Notes: generated by a model from the letters alone, not told the origin. 16,851 nucleotides of DNA from an uncultured Erysipelotrichaceae bacterium (GCA_900314345.1 OMUX01000312.1:1-16851); one strand, 5' to 3'; positions 1 to 10,289 are shown, numbered from the stretch's first letter. Numbers and translations: made by a program.

Positions 1-18
1 CAACTTGCGGTTTTACAA

Positions 19-42
19 CAATGTGACTGAATAGTTACATTG
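19..42 (-). terminator. Weak terminator-like hairpin after the M15 peptidase gene
   Basis: Arms at 19-28 and 33-42 form a ten-position stem with one mismatch around a four-base loop. On the minus strand it is followed by TTGTAAAA, a poor U-tract, so termination is uncertain. It lies about 75 bases past the stop of the M15 peptidase gene. The rest of 1-117 holds no gene I can support. A plus-strand gene could end at the TAG at 32-34, but too little is visible to say. Confidence 0.3.
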
Positions 43-117
43 CATGGAGGAATTCCGCCGCCTTGGGGTAATCCAGGACAAACAGTTCGGAAGGATCACC
101 TTTCATAAACTGAAGGA

Positions 118-927
118 TCACTGCAGCGGTACGTTGTAGAACTCCTCCATGGTCTTGCCGCTGTCATGGATTTCCTTTGCTGCCTCCTTGCCGACATAGC
201 GGTAATGCCATGGACTGTACATGATGCCGGTAACAGACTGCTTGCCATCCGGATAGCGTTCAATCCAGCCGTATTTCCAGGAGTTGTCGATCAGCCACTG
301 ATAGTCCAGGTACTGCGTGAAGCAGTAGTTCAGCTCACAGGCACCGTTCCAGCATCCAAGGTCCGCTGCCAGGCCGAGCTGATGCTCGGAAGCACCCGGG
401 TAGGCATCAATGGAATCTGCATAGGTGCTGCCCTGGGTGCTCTTGTAATAGTTGTAGAGATCCAGCTGGTAATAATAGGAACGGTATCCGTCCACCAGCT
501 TGAGATAAATCTGTTCATCAATGGCATCCTGGAACATCTCCTCCAGGGATTCCGCTGCTTCTTTCCTCAGCTGCTTTGTCTCAGCGCTGTGGACATTGAC
601 ATCCACAAGATCAGAAGGCACATAGTCAGCATTCACAGTCAGTGTACGGTTGACCACCCTTGTCAGGCTGTCATCAGTGATGATATCCGGCGTGGCAGTC
701 GGTTCCGGTGTGGGAACAGGCGTGGGAGCCGGTGTCGGTGCCGGTGTTTCACTGGCCTCCGTTGTTGGTGATGCACTGAACTCTGCCGTTGGCTGCGGTT
801 TGACTGCCACAGGTGCAGAAGGCATGAAATGGATATAAAGCAGTCCGCATACAATCAGCACGGACAATACGATGATCGCAATAATCTTGTTTCTGTATCT
901 GGCTTCCATGGAAGCATTATACAACAT
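118..927 (-). CDS. Membrane-anchored M15B (VanY/LdcB-type) D,D- or L,D-carboxypeptidase homologue with Glu replaced by Ser
   Basis: The family consists of zinc peptidases that trim D-alanine from peptidoglycan stem peptides outside the membrane. The 269-residue protein has a basic N-terminus, one membrane segment (about residues 14-33), and a Pro/Thr/Ala linker (about 42-80) that would span the wall. The M15B domain follows (about 90-265). Seen motifs are DGYRS (146-150), SEHQLGLAADL (180-190, zinc ligands His182 and Asp189) and SPWHYRYVG (238-246, ligand His241). The family normally has Glu directly before PWH as the catalytic acid/base. Here it is Ser238 (codon AGT), so activity is doubtful. 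The ATG at 927 has a weak GGATGG site. An in-frame ATG at 909 is an alternative, with TATAAT just in front of it. The gene is divergent from the dehydrogenase gene. The fold assignment is firm. The activity and exact substrate are not. Confidence 0.88.
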   Translation of the reverse strand: MLYNASMEARYRNKIIAIIVLSVLIVCGLLYIHFMPSAPVAVKPQPTAEFSASPTTEASETPAPTPAPTPVPTPEPTATPDIITDDSLTRVVNRTLTVNADYVPSDLVDVNVHSAETKQLRKEAAESLEEMFQDAIDEQIYLKLVDGYRSYYYQLDLYNYYKSTQGSTYADSIDAYPGASEHQLGLAADLGCWNGACELNYCFTQYLDYQWLIDNSWKYGWIERYPDGKQSVTGIMYSPWHYRYVGKEAAKEIHDSGKTMEEFYNVPLQ

Positions 928-955
928 GGAAATCCATCCCGGATTGAACGATAAT
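927..955 (+). promoter_or_regulatory. Possible promoter of the 2-hydroxyacid dehydrogenase gene
   Basis: TGGAAA (927-932) and GATAAT (950-955) are separated by 17 bases and match the sigma-A consensus at four and five of six positions. Transcription would start near 962, leaving a leader of about 20 bases before the ATG at 982. It lies in the short gap between the two divergent genes. This is a consensus match only. Confidence 0.28.
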
Positions 956-981
956 GGAAGGAGATGAAAGAAGGAAAGATC

Positions 982-1968
982 ATGAAGATATTCTTTTATG
1001 CGCTGCGGGACTATGATGAACTTCCCTGTGCAGAAAAGTACAGCAGGGAGTATGGCATTCCATTCGGATGGACGTCTGCCTATCCTTCCGCTGATAATTA
1101 CGGCCTGATGAAAGGATATGATGCATTCTGCTGTCTTCCGTGCGATATGTCAGAGCCTGTCATCGACAAGCTCCATGAAGAAGGCATTCAGTACGTTCTT
1201 GCAAGATCCATCGGCTATGACCATCTGAACTTCGAGGCTATGAAGAAATACGGCATGCGTGCCGCCAATGTCTCATATCCTCCGGAAACCGTTGCCAACT
1301 ATGCCATCATGCTGATGATGATGGCTGCCCGCAAGGCAAAGGAAATCATGAACCGTGCCGATGCCCAGGACTATTCCCTGAAGGGAAAACTGGGGCGGGA
1401 TATCTCCGGCATGACCGTCGGTGTGATCGGCACAGGCCGCATCGGATCCACAGTCATCCAGCATCTCAGCGGATTCGGCTGCCGGATTCTCTGCTATGAT
1501 CCATATCCAAGGGAAGAGAACAAAAAATACGCAGAGTATGTGGATCTTGATACCTTGTACAAAGAATGTGATGCCATCACACTGCACGCCAATGCCACAA
1601 AGGAAAATGAGCACCTGCTCAATGAAGCAGCCTTTGCAAAGATGAAGAGAGGCATGATCATCGTGAATACTTCACGCGGAAAGCTGATTGATACAGATGC
1701 CCTGATCCATGCATTGAAAGACGGAATCGTCGGCGGTGCTGCCCTGGATGTCCTGGAGAATGAAAACGGCCTGTATTACTACAACCGTTCTGTCGATCTC
1801 ATTGACAATGATGAAATGGCAATCCTGCGTTCCTTCCCCAATGTCCTGCTCATGCCGCACACCGCTTTCTATACGGAAGTAGTTGTCGACAATATGGTCA
1901 AGAGCTGCTTTGAAGCAGCTGCTGCCTTTGAAAAAGGCGAGCCGACATACCACGAGCTGAAATTCTGA
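982..1968 (+). CDS. D-2-hydroxyacid dehydrogenase, D-lactate dehydrogenase/VanH type
   Basis: This is an NAD-dependent enzyme that reduces a 2-keto acid, most likely pyruvate to D-lactate, in the cytosol. The 328-residue length is normal. Visible features are an N-terminal YALRDYDE stretch, RSIGYDH (75-81), the dinucleotide-binding GTGRIG (150-155) with Asp173 at the end of the next strand, and the catalytic set Arg232 (NTSRG), Glu261 (in LENENG) and His293 (PHTAFYTE). The spacings match the Arg235/Glu264/His296 numbering of D-LDHs. I prefer the ATG at 982, which has AAGGA seven bases ahead. The upstream ATG at 964 directly abuts its AAGGAG. VanH of glycopeptide-resistance clusters belongs to this subgroup, but no D-Ala-D-Lac ligase or VanX is present here. 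A fermentative lactate dehydrogenase is the simpler reading. A perfect terminator follows. Confidence 0.9.
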   Translation: MKIFFYALRDYDELPCAEKYSREYGIPFGWTSAYPSADNYGLMKGYDAFCCLPCDMSEPVIDKLHEEGIQYVLARSIGYDHLNFEAMKKYGMRAANVSYPPETVANYAIMLMMMAARKAKEIMNRADAQDYSLKGKLGRDISGMTVGVIGTGRIGSTVIQHLSGFGCRILCYDPYPREENKKYAEYVDLDTLYKECDAITLHANATKENEHLLNEAAFAKMKRGMIIVNTSRGKLIDTDALIHALKDGIVGGAALDVLENENGLYYYNRSVDLIDNDEMAILRSFPNVLLMPHTAFYTEVVVDNMVKSCFEAAAAFEKGEPTYHELKF

Positions 1969-1975
1969 ACTCCTG

Positions 1976-2005
1976 ATGCCCTGGAATACCAGGGCATTTT
2001 CTTTT
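1976..2005 (+). terminator. Rho-independent terminator of the dehydrogenase gene
   Basis: There is a perfect nine-pair stem (1976-1984 with 1989-1997), an AATA loop, then TTTTCTTTT. It begins eight bases after the stop codon. It faces the rpoC terminator, so the two convergent genes are insulated by back-to-back terminators. Confidence 0.88.
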
Positions 2006-2010
2006 CAGGC

Positions 2011-2051
2011 ATAAAGAAAAGACAATACCCGTTTGAATGAGTATTGTCTTT
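2011..2051 (-). terminator. Rho-independent terminator of the rpoBC unit
   Basis: On the minus strand a 13-pair stem (2039-2051 with 2018-2030, one G-T pair) with an eight-base loop is followed by TCTTTAT. It lies eight bases past the rpoC stop and marks the end of the long ribosomal-protein/polymerase transcription unit. Confidence 0.85.
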
Positions 2052-2059
2052 CATACTGC

Positions 2060-5000
2060 TTATTCTGCGCTGGAATCTGCGGAGGATTCTGTAGTTTCAG
2101 CTGCTGTTGTCTCAGCTGTCTCCTTGGCATCCTCTGCCTCATCTGCAGCTTCGTCGGAGTTCACCACTTCATCCGGAAGCTTCTGCTGATACATTTCCTC
2201 AGCTTCAGCCTGACGTTCTCTGCGGAGTTCCTTCATCTTCTCTGCCTTGGCGATGATACGTTCCGTTGTCTCACGCTTGTAATCGGGACGTCCTGTGCCG
2301 GCAGGAATGAGCTTGCCGATGATGACGTTTTCCTTGAGGCCTTCCAGATGGTCGACCTTGCCCTTGACTGCTGCATCGGTCAGGACACGTGTTGTCTCCT
2401 GGAACGAGCATGCGGACAGGAAGGAATCCGTTTCAACTGCAGACTTGGAGATACCCAGCAGGATCGGAGTGAACACTGCCGGAGTCTTGCCTTCATCAAT
2501 CAGATCATCATTGATCTTGTTCATGTGGGCAAGAGACAGCGTCTGGCCTTCGATCAGACCGGAATCTCCGCCTTCAGTCACCATAACCTTCTTGAGCATC
2601 TGACGGATCATGACCTCCAGGTGCTTATCAGAGATATCGATGGACTGAGAGGAGTAAACCTTCTTGACTTCCTTGAGGATGTACTCTTCGACTGCACGGA
2701 CACCTGCAACTTCGAGCAGTTCCTTCGGTGCAATCTGGCCTTCAGTCAGGCAGTCGCCTGCCTTGACCTTTGTGCCGACAGTGATGGAAGACAGCACCGG
2801 CTGGGTGAGGTCGCACTTATGTTCAATGGCTTCCTTCTCACCGGTTACGACAACGATCATGCCCGTATGGTTATCCTGTTCACGGATATCCGTTACTTCA
2901 CCGTCAATCTTGGCGATGACAGCGACACGCTTCGGCGTACGTGCTTCGAACAGTTCCTCAACACGCGGCAGACCCTGTGTGATATCACCGGACTTGTTTG
3001 CAACACCACCGGTATGGAAGTTACGCATGGTCAGCTGAGTACCAGGCTCACCGATTGCCTGCGCAGCCATGACACCGATTGCTTCGCCTGCTTCAACAGG
3101 GTTGCCGGTAGCCATGTTCTTGCCATAGCACTTGCGGCAGATGCCGTTTGTGCTTTCGCAGGTGAATACGTTTCTGATCCAGACCTCTGTAACACCGGCC
3201 TTGCAGATCTTGTCAGCGAGATCTTCCGTGATGTAGGTATCCGCATCAGCGATGACTTCACCGGTATTCGGATCCGTCACAGCCTGCTGTGTATATCTTC
3301 CCTCAATTCTGTCACTGAGCTTCTCGATGATGGAGTTGTCCTTCTCATCGCGCAGTTCCTTGACGAGGTAGCCCTTTTCTGTACCGCAGTCTTCTTCGTT
3401 GACAATGACTTCCTGTGCAACATCGACCAGACGTCTTGTCAGGTATCCGGATTCAGCGGTCTTCAGAGCGGTATCGGTCAGTCCCTTACGTACGCCGTGT
3501 GTGGAAATAAAGAACTCTGATACACTCATTCCCTCACGGAAGCAGGAATAGATCGGGACTTCGATGATGGACGGCTGGTATTCCTTCTTGGACTTGGACT
3601 GTGTCGGACGAGCCATCAGACCACGCATGCCGGCCAGCTGGGTGAAGTGGTTCTTGTTGCCACGGGCACCAGAGACAGCCATCATGTTGATCGGGTTCAT
3701 ACGAGGCAGGGAAGCCATCAGGGTATCACCGACCTTGTTCTTGACACCATCCCACAGCTGGGAGAAGGCAGCTTCCCACTCCTGCGGAGTGAGGAGACCT
3801 CTGTCTCTCAGGTTGTTCAGGACATCGGCCTTCTTTCTTCCTTCATCAACGAGGTCCTGCTTGTGCGGAGCCACGGAAATGTCGGAGAGAGCGACGGTCA
3901 TGCCGGCGATGGTGGAGTAGTAATAGCCCATGTCCTTGAGGTTATCGAGGACATCGGATGTACGGGTTGTCGGGGAATCCACATCACCGTTGCCGTTCTT
4001 GTACTTGGCAAAGACAGCGGCGATCAGGTTGCCGAGGTCCTTCTTCTTGAATTCAGAAGTGATCTTGCGGCTCTGGATTTCCTTCTTGATATCAGTTCCC
4101 GGTTCAACGAAATCATCATTCGGTGTGACCTTCAGCTTGTCCCCGTCGAACTCATTCATGTACGGGAAGTCAGCCGGGAAGGCATTGTTGAAGATGATCT
4201 TGCCGACAGAAGTCAGCAGGTAGCTGTTGTTCTGGTAGTCCGTGAAGCATGTCTTGTGAACTTCACGGCCCGGGATTGCGATTCTGCTGTGCAGATGAAC
4301 CATGCCGACCTGCTCAGCCATCAGGACTTCGTTGATGTCCTTGAATACATGGCCTTCATTGTCGCCATAGCGTCTCCATCTGGAAGCCTCGACATGCTGG
4401 CCCATGGCATCCAGTGCATCAGCCTTGGCATAGAACTCCTCTGCGGTCTCTTCCATGTTCAGATAGAAGTTTCCGAGGACGAGGTCCTGTCCAGGGGTAA
4501 CGATCGGCTTGCCATCCTTCGGACCAAGGATGTTGTTGGCACCAAGCATCAGTACTTCCGTCTCGGCTCTTGCCTCTTCGGACAGCGGCAGATGGACAGC
4601 CATCTGGTCGCCATCGAAGTCAGCGTTGAAGGCCGGGCATACCAGCGGATGGACACGGATTGCATGTCCGTCAACCAGCTTCGGGAAGAAGGACTGGATA
4701 CCAAGTCTGTGCAGTGTAGGTGCACGGTTCAGGAATACCGGGTGGCCTTCAATGACCTTTTCCACAGCATCCCATACACGGGCATCCTGGCGCTCGATGA
4801 GCTTTTCAGCAGTCTTCGGGTTTGTGGCAATACCCTCATTGACCAGTTCGTTGATGACGAACGGCTTGTAGAGGTTGACTGCCATTTCCTTCGGCAGACC
4901 GCACTGCCACATAGCCAGTGTCGGTCCGATGGCAATAACGGAACGGCCTGAGAAGTCGACACGCTTGCCAAGGAGGTTCTGTCTGAAACGGCCCTGCTTG

Positions 5001-5965
5001 CCCTTGAGGGAATGAGACAGGGACTTGAGTGCACGTCCGCCGGCACCGGTGATCGGCTTGGATCTCCTGCCGTTGTCAATCAGTGCATCGACAGCTTCCT
5101 GCAGCATTCTCTTTTCGTTCTGCACGATGATGGCCGGTGTGCCAAGTTCCAGAAGCTTCTTGAGACGGTTGTTTCTGGTGATGACACGACGGTAGAGATC
5201 GTTCAGATCGGAGGTGGCGAAACGGCCGCCGTCCAGCTGCAGCATCGGTCTGAGATCAGGCGGTATGACAGGCAGGACAGTGAGGACCATCCACTCCGGC
5301 TTATTGCCGGAATCACGGAATGCCTCAACAGTCTCAAGACGCTTGATCAGCTTCTTGCGCTTGTCTCCGTTTGCCTTTTCCAGTTCAGTCTTGACTTCGT
5401 TGTATTCCTTCTCGATGTCAACCTGCTCCAGAAGAACGCGCACAGCCTCGGCACCGGTCTGGGCAGTGAAGCTGCCCGGTCCGTAGATTGCCGTGTTCTC
5501 ACGCCATTCCTTCTCGGAGAGGATCTGCTTGTACTGGAGCTTTGTATCACCCGGATCCGTTACGATCCAGGAAACGAAGTAGACAACTTCCTCCAGCTGC
5601 TTGGGCGGAACACCCAGCAGGAGGGACATTCTGGAAGGAATGCCTCTGAGATACCAGATGTGGGCAACCGGTGCAGCCAGTTCAATGTGTCCCATGCGCT
5701 CACGGCGGACGGAGGACTTTGTGATCTCAACGCCGCAGCGGTCGCATACAACACCCTGATAGCGGATCTTCTTGTACTTTCCGCAAGCGCACTCCCAGTC
5801 CTTTGTCGGACCAAAGATACGCTCGCAGAACAGACCGTCACGCTCAGGCTTCTGGGAACGATAGTTGATGGTCTCAGGCTTCTTTACTTCGCCATAGGAC
5901 CACTCGTGGATTTTCTCAGGTGATGCCAGACCAATCTTGATCGCACTGAAGTTATTGATATTCAT
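2060..5965 (-). CDS. rpoC: DNA-directed RNA polymerase subunit beta'
   Basis: This is the catalytic clamp subunit of RNA polymerase, pairing with RpoB. The 1301-residue length is slightly above the roughly 1200 typical of Firmicutes. Features in order are the N-terminal zinc ribbon (Cys59, Cys61, Cys74, Cys77) and the lid/rudder region. Next is the invariant NADFDGD loop (447-453), whose three aspartates hold the catalytic magnesium. The second zinc site follows (Cys860, Cys936, Cys943, Cys946), then the bridge helix/trigger loop region around [20 protein letters not shown] (966-985). The C-terminus ends in an acidic Ala/Glu/Thr-rich tail of about 30 residues without recognisable structure. 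AAGGAGG lies eight bases before the ATG and overlaps the rpoB stop codon. The 14-base gap and shared site make co-transcription and coupled translation with rpoB likely. Confidence 0.99.
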   Translation of the reverse strand: MNINNFSAIKIGLASPEKIHEWSYGEVKKPETINYRSQKPERDGLFCERIFGPTKDWECACGKYKKIRYQGVVCDRCGVEITKSSVRRERMGHIELAAPVAHIWYLRGIPSRMSLLLGVPPKQLEEVVYFVSWIVTDPGDTKLQYKQILSEKEWRENTAIYGPGSFTAQTGAEAVRVLLEQVDIEKEYNEVKTELEKANGDKRKKLIKRLETVEAFRDSGNKPEWMVLTVLPVIPPDLRPMLQLDGGRFATSDLNDLYRRVITRNNRLKKLLELGTPAIIVQNEKRMLQEAVDALIDNGRRSKPITGAGGRALKSLSHSLKGKQGRFRQNLLGKRVDFSGRSVIAIGPTLAMWQCGLPKEMAVNLYKPFVINELVNEGIATNPKTAEKLIERQDARVWDAVEKVIEGHPVFLNRAPTLHRLGIQSFFPKLVDGHAIRVHPLVCPAFNADFDGDQMAVHLPLSEEARAETEVLMLGANNILGPKDGKPIVTPGQDLVLGNFYLNMEETAEEFYAKADALDAMGQHVEASRWRRYGDNEGHVFKDINEVLMAEQVGMVHLHSRIAIPGREVHKTCFTDYQNNSYLLTSVGKIIFNNAFPADFPYMNEFDGDKLKVTPNDDFVEPGTDIKKEIQSRKITSEFKKKDLGNLIAAVFAKYKNGNGDVDSPTTRTSDVLDNLKDMGYYYSTIAGMTVALSDISVAPHKQDLVDEGRKKADVLNNLRDRGLLTPQEWEAAFSQLWDGVKNKVGDTLMASLPRMNPINMMAVSGARGNKNHFTQLAGMRGLMARPTQSKSKKEYQPSIIEVPIYSCFREGMSVSEFFISTHGVRKGLTDTALKTAESGYLTRRLVDVAQEVIVNEEDCGTEKGYLVKELRDEKDNSIIEKLSDRIEGRYTQQAVTDPNTGEVIADADTYITEDLADKICKAGVTEVWIRNVFTCESTNGICRKCYGKNMATGNPVEAGEAIGVMAAQAIGEPGTQLTMRNFHTGGVANKSGDITQGLPRVEELFEARTPKRVAVIAKIDGEVTDIREQDNHTGMIVVVTGEKEAIEHKCDLTQPVLSSITVGTKVKAGDCLTEGQIAPKELLEVAGVRAVEEYILKEVKKVYSSQSIDISDKHLEVMIRQMLKKVMVTEGGDSGLIEGQTLSLAHMNKINDDLIDEGKTPAVFTPILLGISKSAVETDSFLSACSFQETTRVLTDAAVKGKVDHLEGLKENVIIGKLIPAGTGRPDYKRETTERIIAKAEKMKELRRERQAEAEEMYQQKLPDEVVNSDEAADEAEDAKETAETTAAETTESSADSSAE

Positions 5966-5979
5966 CGCGGCATCCTCCT

Positions 5980-8900
5980 TTATTCCTCATCTCCGGAATC
6001 ATTTCCGGAGTCTTCATCATCGAAGCCTACTTCAGCAGCTTCAGGTACTTCCTCTTCGAGGTTGTCCTTGATGGTAAGACTGCCTTCTTCAGCGGCATCG
6101 TTGACGAACTTCTGATGACTCAGATCGATGGTTGTCTCTTCCTTGAGTTCTTCCTTCTCAAGCTGCTTGAGATCCATCATGTTGCCGTCATCATCCAGCA
6201 TCTCCACATCCAGTGCAAGAGCCTGCAGCTCATGCACCATGACACGGAAGGATTCCGGAATTCCCGGCTCCGGGAAGTCCTTGCCCTTGACGATTGCTTC
6301 ATATGTCTTTGTACGGCCCATGATATCGTCAGACTTGTAGGTCACGATTTCCTGCAGTGTATGTGCAGCACCATATGCTTCCAGTGCCCAGACTTCCATC
6401 TCACCGAATCTCTGGCCGCCGTTCTGAGCCTTGCCGCCCAGAGGCTGCTGTGTAACGAGAGAGTAAGGTCCGGTTGCACGTGCGTGCAGCTTATCATCGA
6501 CCATGTGAGCCAGCTTGATCATGTACATGACACCAACAGCGATCGGTTCATCGAAGACTTCACCGGTCATACCGTCTGTCAGCAGGTACTTGTGCTGTGT
6601 CCCTGCTTCCTTCATGATGTCGTCAAGATCCTTGTTGGATACACCATCGAAGACCGGTGTAGCGAACTTGCAGTTCAGGCTTCTTGCGGCCATGCCAAGA
6701 TGGAGCTCGAGCACCTGTCCGATGTTCATACGGGAAGGAACGCCGAACGGGTTCAGCATGATATCGATCGGAGTACCGTCCTGCATGTACGGCATATCCT
6801 CGATCGGATTGATTCTGGAAATGACACCCTTGTTTCCGTGACGGCCGGCCATCTTATCACCTTCGGAGATCTTTCTCTTCTGGACGATGTATACCTTGAC
6901 GACCTCATTGACTCCCGGCGGAAGCTCATGGTTGTCCTTGCGCTTGAAGATACGGACGCTGTGGATAATGCCGGCGCCGCCGTGCGGAACCTTGAGGGAG
7001 TTGTCACGTACTTCTCTGGACTTCTCACCGAAGATGGCAAGCAGCAGCTTTTCTTCAGGGGTGATCTCGGACTGTCCCTTCGGCGTAACCTTGCCGACCA
7101 GGATGTCGCCTTCCTTCACCTCAGCACCAACCATGACAATGCCTCTTCCATCCAGGTTGCGGCATGCACTCTCGGAAACGTTCGGAATATCTCTTGTGAT
7201 CTCTTCCGGACCGAGTTTTGTCTCACGGCATTCAATGTCGTATTCCTCGATATGAACGGAAGTGTAGAAGTCTTCACGGACCATGCGCTCGGACATGATG
7301 ATGGCATCCTCATAGTTGTAGCCATGCCATGTCATGAACGCTACCAGGACGTTCTGGCCAAGTGCCAGCTCGCCGTTCTGCATGGAGAAGCCGTCGGCCA
7401 GGATATCGCCGCGCTCCACACGCTCACCATCCCAGACAATCGGTCTCTGGTTGAGGCAGGTGCTTGCATTGGAACGTGTGTACTTCGTCAGCTTATACTC
7501 GTGATCCTTGCCCTCATCATCTGTTACGACAACGCGGGTAGCATCAACATAAGTTACGGTACCTGCATCTGTGGATACACATGCAGCACCGGAGTCATGA
7601 GCGATACGGTACTCCATGCCGGTTCCGACATACGGGCTGTGCGGATTGAGCAGCGGTACTGCCTGACGCTGCATGTTAGCGCCCATGAGGGCACGTGTGC
7701 AGTCATCGTTTTCCAGGAAAGGAACGCACGCCGTAGCGACGGAAACGACCTGTCTCGGGGACACATCGCAATAGTCGACATCAGCCAGCGGAGCGTTGAC
7801 GGTTTCACCTGCAATACGTGCGACAACGGTTCCGTTGTCAGCCGGTACAAGCTTTCCGTCGACGATCTTGTTTGCCTGAGCAATGACGTGATCGTTCTCC
7901 TCATCGGCAGACATGTACTTCACTTCGTCAGTGACCTTGCCATCCACAACCTTTCTGTAAGGTGTCTGGATGAAGCCGTACTCATTGACTCTTGCAAAGC
8001 TTGCCAGGTAGTTGATCAGTCCGATGTTCGGTCCTTCAGGTGTCTCGATCGGGCAGATTCTTCCATAGTGGGAGTTGTGAATATCACGGACTTCGAACCC
8101 TGCACGCTCACGTGTCAGACCGCCAGGTCCAAGAGCAGAGATACGACGCTTGTTGGACAGTTCGGACAGCGGGTTTTCAGCATCCATGAACTGAGAGAGC
8201 TGGGAAGAGGAGAAGAACTCCTTGATCGCAGCCGTCAGCGGACGGATGTTTGTCAGCTGCTTCGGTGTCAGACCGGAAGCATCCGCAATGGACATACGCT
8301 CCTTGACAGTGCGCTCCATACGGGACAGACCGATGCGGAACTGGTTCTGGATCAACTCGCCGACCGTACGGATTCTACGGTTTGCCAGCATATCGATATC
8401 ATCCTGTGTACCAATACCGTCAAGCATGGTCAGCTCATAGTTGTACAGAGCATACATGTCAGGCATCGTGATGGTGTGCTTGGTGTTGAACGGATCAATG
8501 CCGATCAGACGGATCAGATTGTCTTCTTCATCAAGAACCGTGATCATCTGAACACATGCACCGACCAGCCATGCACTGACAGCTGTGCCGTTCATGACAG
8601 CATTCGTAATGGCTTCCTTGTCTGCAGAGGAGAGCTTGTTCTCCTTTGTATCAGGAACATATCTGCCGATGATCGGGGAACCGTCCTCGTTCTCCATGTC
8701 CTTGCCGTTTTCTGTGACACGGCCGACCGTGTACATACGCGGACCATAGTTGAGAACAGCTGTGACGTTGTCGTTGTTCAGCTTCACTTCCTGGCCATAT
8801 ACGGAAGCATAAACCGTAACTTCCTTGAATTCCTTTGCCAGAGCCTTGACATCTTCCGGTGTCAGGACAGTGCCCTGTTCCCAGGTTCTGTTCTTTCCTT

Positions 8901-10173
8901 CAACATCTGTTGCAAGGACTCTTCCAGCCAGACCGTTTGTCCAGCTGGTGCTCATGACTGCTGTGACAGGATGAGAGAACAGATAGTTATAAGGAAGTGC
9001 ATGGCAGTTGATGCCCTTGTTGAGCTCAGCTCTCAGAGCTTCACGGTCATACTTCGTGATTCTGACGTTCTTCTTGAAGACGGTCTTTCCTTCCGCACCG
9101 ACAAGATCTTCCTTGAGCCTGTTGTTCTCCATGCGGTCAAGAATGCTCAGCTTCTTGAGAACCTTGTAGCGTCCGGCCTTTGTCAGGTCATAGCGTCTGT
9201 AGTCGAAGAATTTCTGATCCATGGTCGTCAGTGCACCATCGATCGTAGCAATTTCATCAGCCCTCTGGTTTTCATAAACCGCAAGCAGGGCATCATGTGT
9301 TGTCTTCGCCTTGTCTGCTGCAAGTGTATTGCGGACTTCCTCATAGTTTCCGAACACACTGGTGTACAGCAGCATGTAGTCGTTCTGGAATTTTCTTTCC
9401 TCTTCCGGAACAACCACATCTTCATAGACCGGCAGGCTCAGAGCCTTGAGGAACTTCTGCATGCCGGTGGTATCAAATGCATTTTCACTCTTCTCCAGGT
9501 TCAGGGACATACCGATCGCCTTGAACAGGATTGTGGAGAGGATCTTTCTTCTGCGGTCAATCGAAACATTCATGATCCTTCCGACAGAGTTCTTCTTGTC
9601 CGTGGACAGGAACTTCTTGTCATCAGTCATGAACTCAAGCCATGTGCCGCGGCTCGGGATCAGTTCGCAGGAATAGGTATCACGTCCTGTGCGCTCTTCG
9701 CTTGAAACATCAAAGTAAGCGCCCGGGGAACGGACGATCTGAGATACGATGACACGCTCTGCACCGTTGATGATGAATGTGCCGGTCGGTGTCATCATCG
9801 GGAAATCGCCAAGGAAGACGGTCTCCTGCTTTGTGATGACTTCGCCGGTATCGGGATCAACCATCTCCAGCTCCATCTTTGCATTCAGAGGAGCGCAGTA
9901 GTTGGTCTCACGGTACTTGCATTCGTCAATCGTGTACTTGGGCTCGCCGAACTCATAGTTCAGGAACTTGAGCCTGATGTTTCCGGCATAGTTGCTGATG
10001 GGGTAGATATCCTCGAAAACCTCGCGGATGCCCTCCTTCAGGAACCATTCGTAGGAAGCCGTCTGAATCTCGGTCAGATCCGGAAGCTCCAGAGCTGCCG
10101 AAACCTTGGAGTAATCCCGGCGGACTGCCTTCTTGCCGAATTGCGTAACGCGATATGCCTGCTTGTTTTCCAT
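5980..10173 (-). CDS. rpoB: DNA-directed RNA polymerase subunit beta, enlarged, with Asn at the His526 position
   Basis: RpoB forms the other half of the polymerase active-site cleft and the rifampicin pocket. From the chosen start it has 1397 residues, about 200 more than Bacillus RpoB. The C-terminal half is conventional, with [13 protein letters not shown], the [10 protein letters not shown] motif and [20 protein letters not shown]. The extra length lies largely between [10 protein letters not shown] (327-336) and [10 protein letters not shown] (591-600), in the beta lobe. The tail is acidic. In the rifampicin region [16 protein letters not shown] is followed by [13 protein letters not shown], so the residue equal to E. 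coli His526 is Asn674. Asp516 and Ser531 equivalents are kept (Asp664, Ser679). I chose the ATG at 10173 because GAAAGG lies nine bases ahead. The ATG at 10182 touches that site and would add three residues. Confidence 0.98.
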   Translation of the reverse strand: MENKQAYRVTQFGKKAVRRDYSKVSAALELPDLTEIQTASYEWFLKEGIREVFEDIYPISNYAGNIRLKFLNYEFGEPKYTIDECKYRETNYCAPLNAKMELEMVDPDTGEVITKQETVFLGDFPMMTPTGTFIINGAERVIVSQIVRSPGAYFDVSSEERTGRDTYSCELIPSRGTWLEFMTDDKKFLSTDKKNSVGRIMNVSIDRRRKILSTILFKAIGMSLNLEKSENAFDTTGMQKFLKALSLPVYEDVVVPEEERKFQNDYMLLYTSVFGNYEEVRNTLAADKAKTTHDALLAVYENQRADEIATIDGALTTMDQKFFDYRRYDLTKAGRYKVLKKLSILDRMENNRLKEDLVGAEGKTVFKKNVRITKYDREALRAELNKGINCHALPYNYLFSHPVTAVMSTSWTNGLAGRVLATDVEGKNRTWEQGTVLTPEDVKALAKEFKEVTVYASVYGQEVKLNNDNVTAVLNYGPRMYTVGRVTENGKDMENEDGSPIIGRYVPDTKENKLSSADKEAITNAVMNGTAVSAWLVGACVQMITVLDEEDNLIRLIGIDPFNTKHTITMPDMYALYNYELTMLDGIGTQDDIDMLANRRIRTVGELIQNQFRIGLSRMERTVKERMSIADASGLTPKQLTNIRPLTAAIKEFFSSSQLSQFMDAENPLSELSNKRRISALGPGGLTRERAGFEVRDIHNSHYGRICPIETPEGPNIGLINYLASFARVNEYGFIQTPYRKVVDGKVTDEVKYMSADEENDHVIAQANKIVDGKLVPADNGTVVARIAGETVNAPLADVDYCDVSPRQVVSVATACVPFLENDDCTRALMGANMQRQAVPLLNPHSPYVGTGMEYRIAHDSGAACVSTDAGTVTYVDATRVVVTDDEGKDHEYKLTKYTRSNASTCLNQRPIVWDGERVERGDILADGFSMQNGELALGQNVLVAFMTWHGYNYEDAIIMSERMVREDFYTSVHIEEYDIECRETKLGPEEITRDIPNVSESACRNLDGRGIVMVGAEVKEGDILVGKVTPKGQSEITPEEKLLLAIFGEKSREVRDNSLKVPHGGAGIIHSVRIFKRKDNHELPPGVNEVVKVYIVQKRKISEGDKMAGRHGNKGVISRINPIEDMPYMQDGTPIDIMLNPFGVPSRMNIGQVLELHLGMAARSLNCKFATPVFDGVSNKDLDDIMKEAGTQHKYLLTDGMTGEVFDEPIAVGVMYMIKLAHMVDDKLHARATGPYSLVTQQPLGGKAQNGGQRFGEMEVWALEAYGAAHTLQEIVTYKSDDIMGRTKTYEAIVKGKDFPEPGIPESFRVMVHELQALALDVEMLDDDGNMMDLKQLEKEELKEETTIDLSHQKFVNDAAEEGSLTIKDNLEEEVPEAAEVGFDDEDSGNDSGDEE

Positions 10174-10210
10174 GTACGCCATCCTTTCGCCATGTTACTG
10201 CTGGATATAC

Positions 10211-10253
10211 GCCGAAAAGGGTATAGTTACCCTTTATCCCTTATCGGCTTTTT
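10211..10253 (-). promoter_or_regulatory. Structured leader hairpin before rpoB
   Basis: The 97-116 bases between the methyltransferase stop and rpoB hold a strong inverted repeat. GCCGA (10211-10215) pairs with TCGGC (10244-10248). Inside, an eight-pair stem forms (10216-10223 with 10228-10235). A second CCCTT copy at 10238-10242 offers an alternative stem. In the rpoB direction no U-tract follows, so it is more likely a leader, processing or attenuation element than a terminator. In the opposite direction it is followed by TTTTT, but no gene points that way. A perfect TTGACA lies just ahead on the minus strand, without a convincing -10 at 16-18 bases. Confidence 0.5.
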
Positions 10254-10289
10254 GTCAACATATAATGCTATCATCAAGTAATCAAACCG

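Noticed and set aside
35..106. Minus-strand reading frame of 23 codons after the M15 gene
   Set aside because: It has no ribosome site, its stop lies inside the hairpin at 19-42, and its sequence is not recognisable. Too short to call a gene.
907..921. TATAAT seven bases before the in-frame ATG at 909, suggesting a leaderless start of the M15 gene
   Set aside because: No -35 element or extended -10 at the proper place. The TATAAT may be chance, and the ATG at 927 has at least a weak ribosome site.
2033..4951. Long plus-strand open frames antisense to rpoC
   Set aside because: They mirror the conserved rpoC codons and have no start signals. Shadows of the real gene.
6115..9705. Plus-strand open frame of 1196 codons antisense to rpoB
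   Set aside because: It lies codon-on-codon opposite rpoB, is rich in Cys/His/Val shadow composition, and has no ribosome site or family resemblance. Codon bias explains it.
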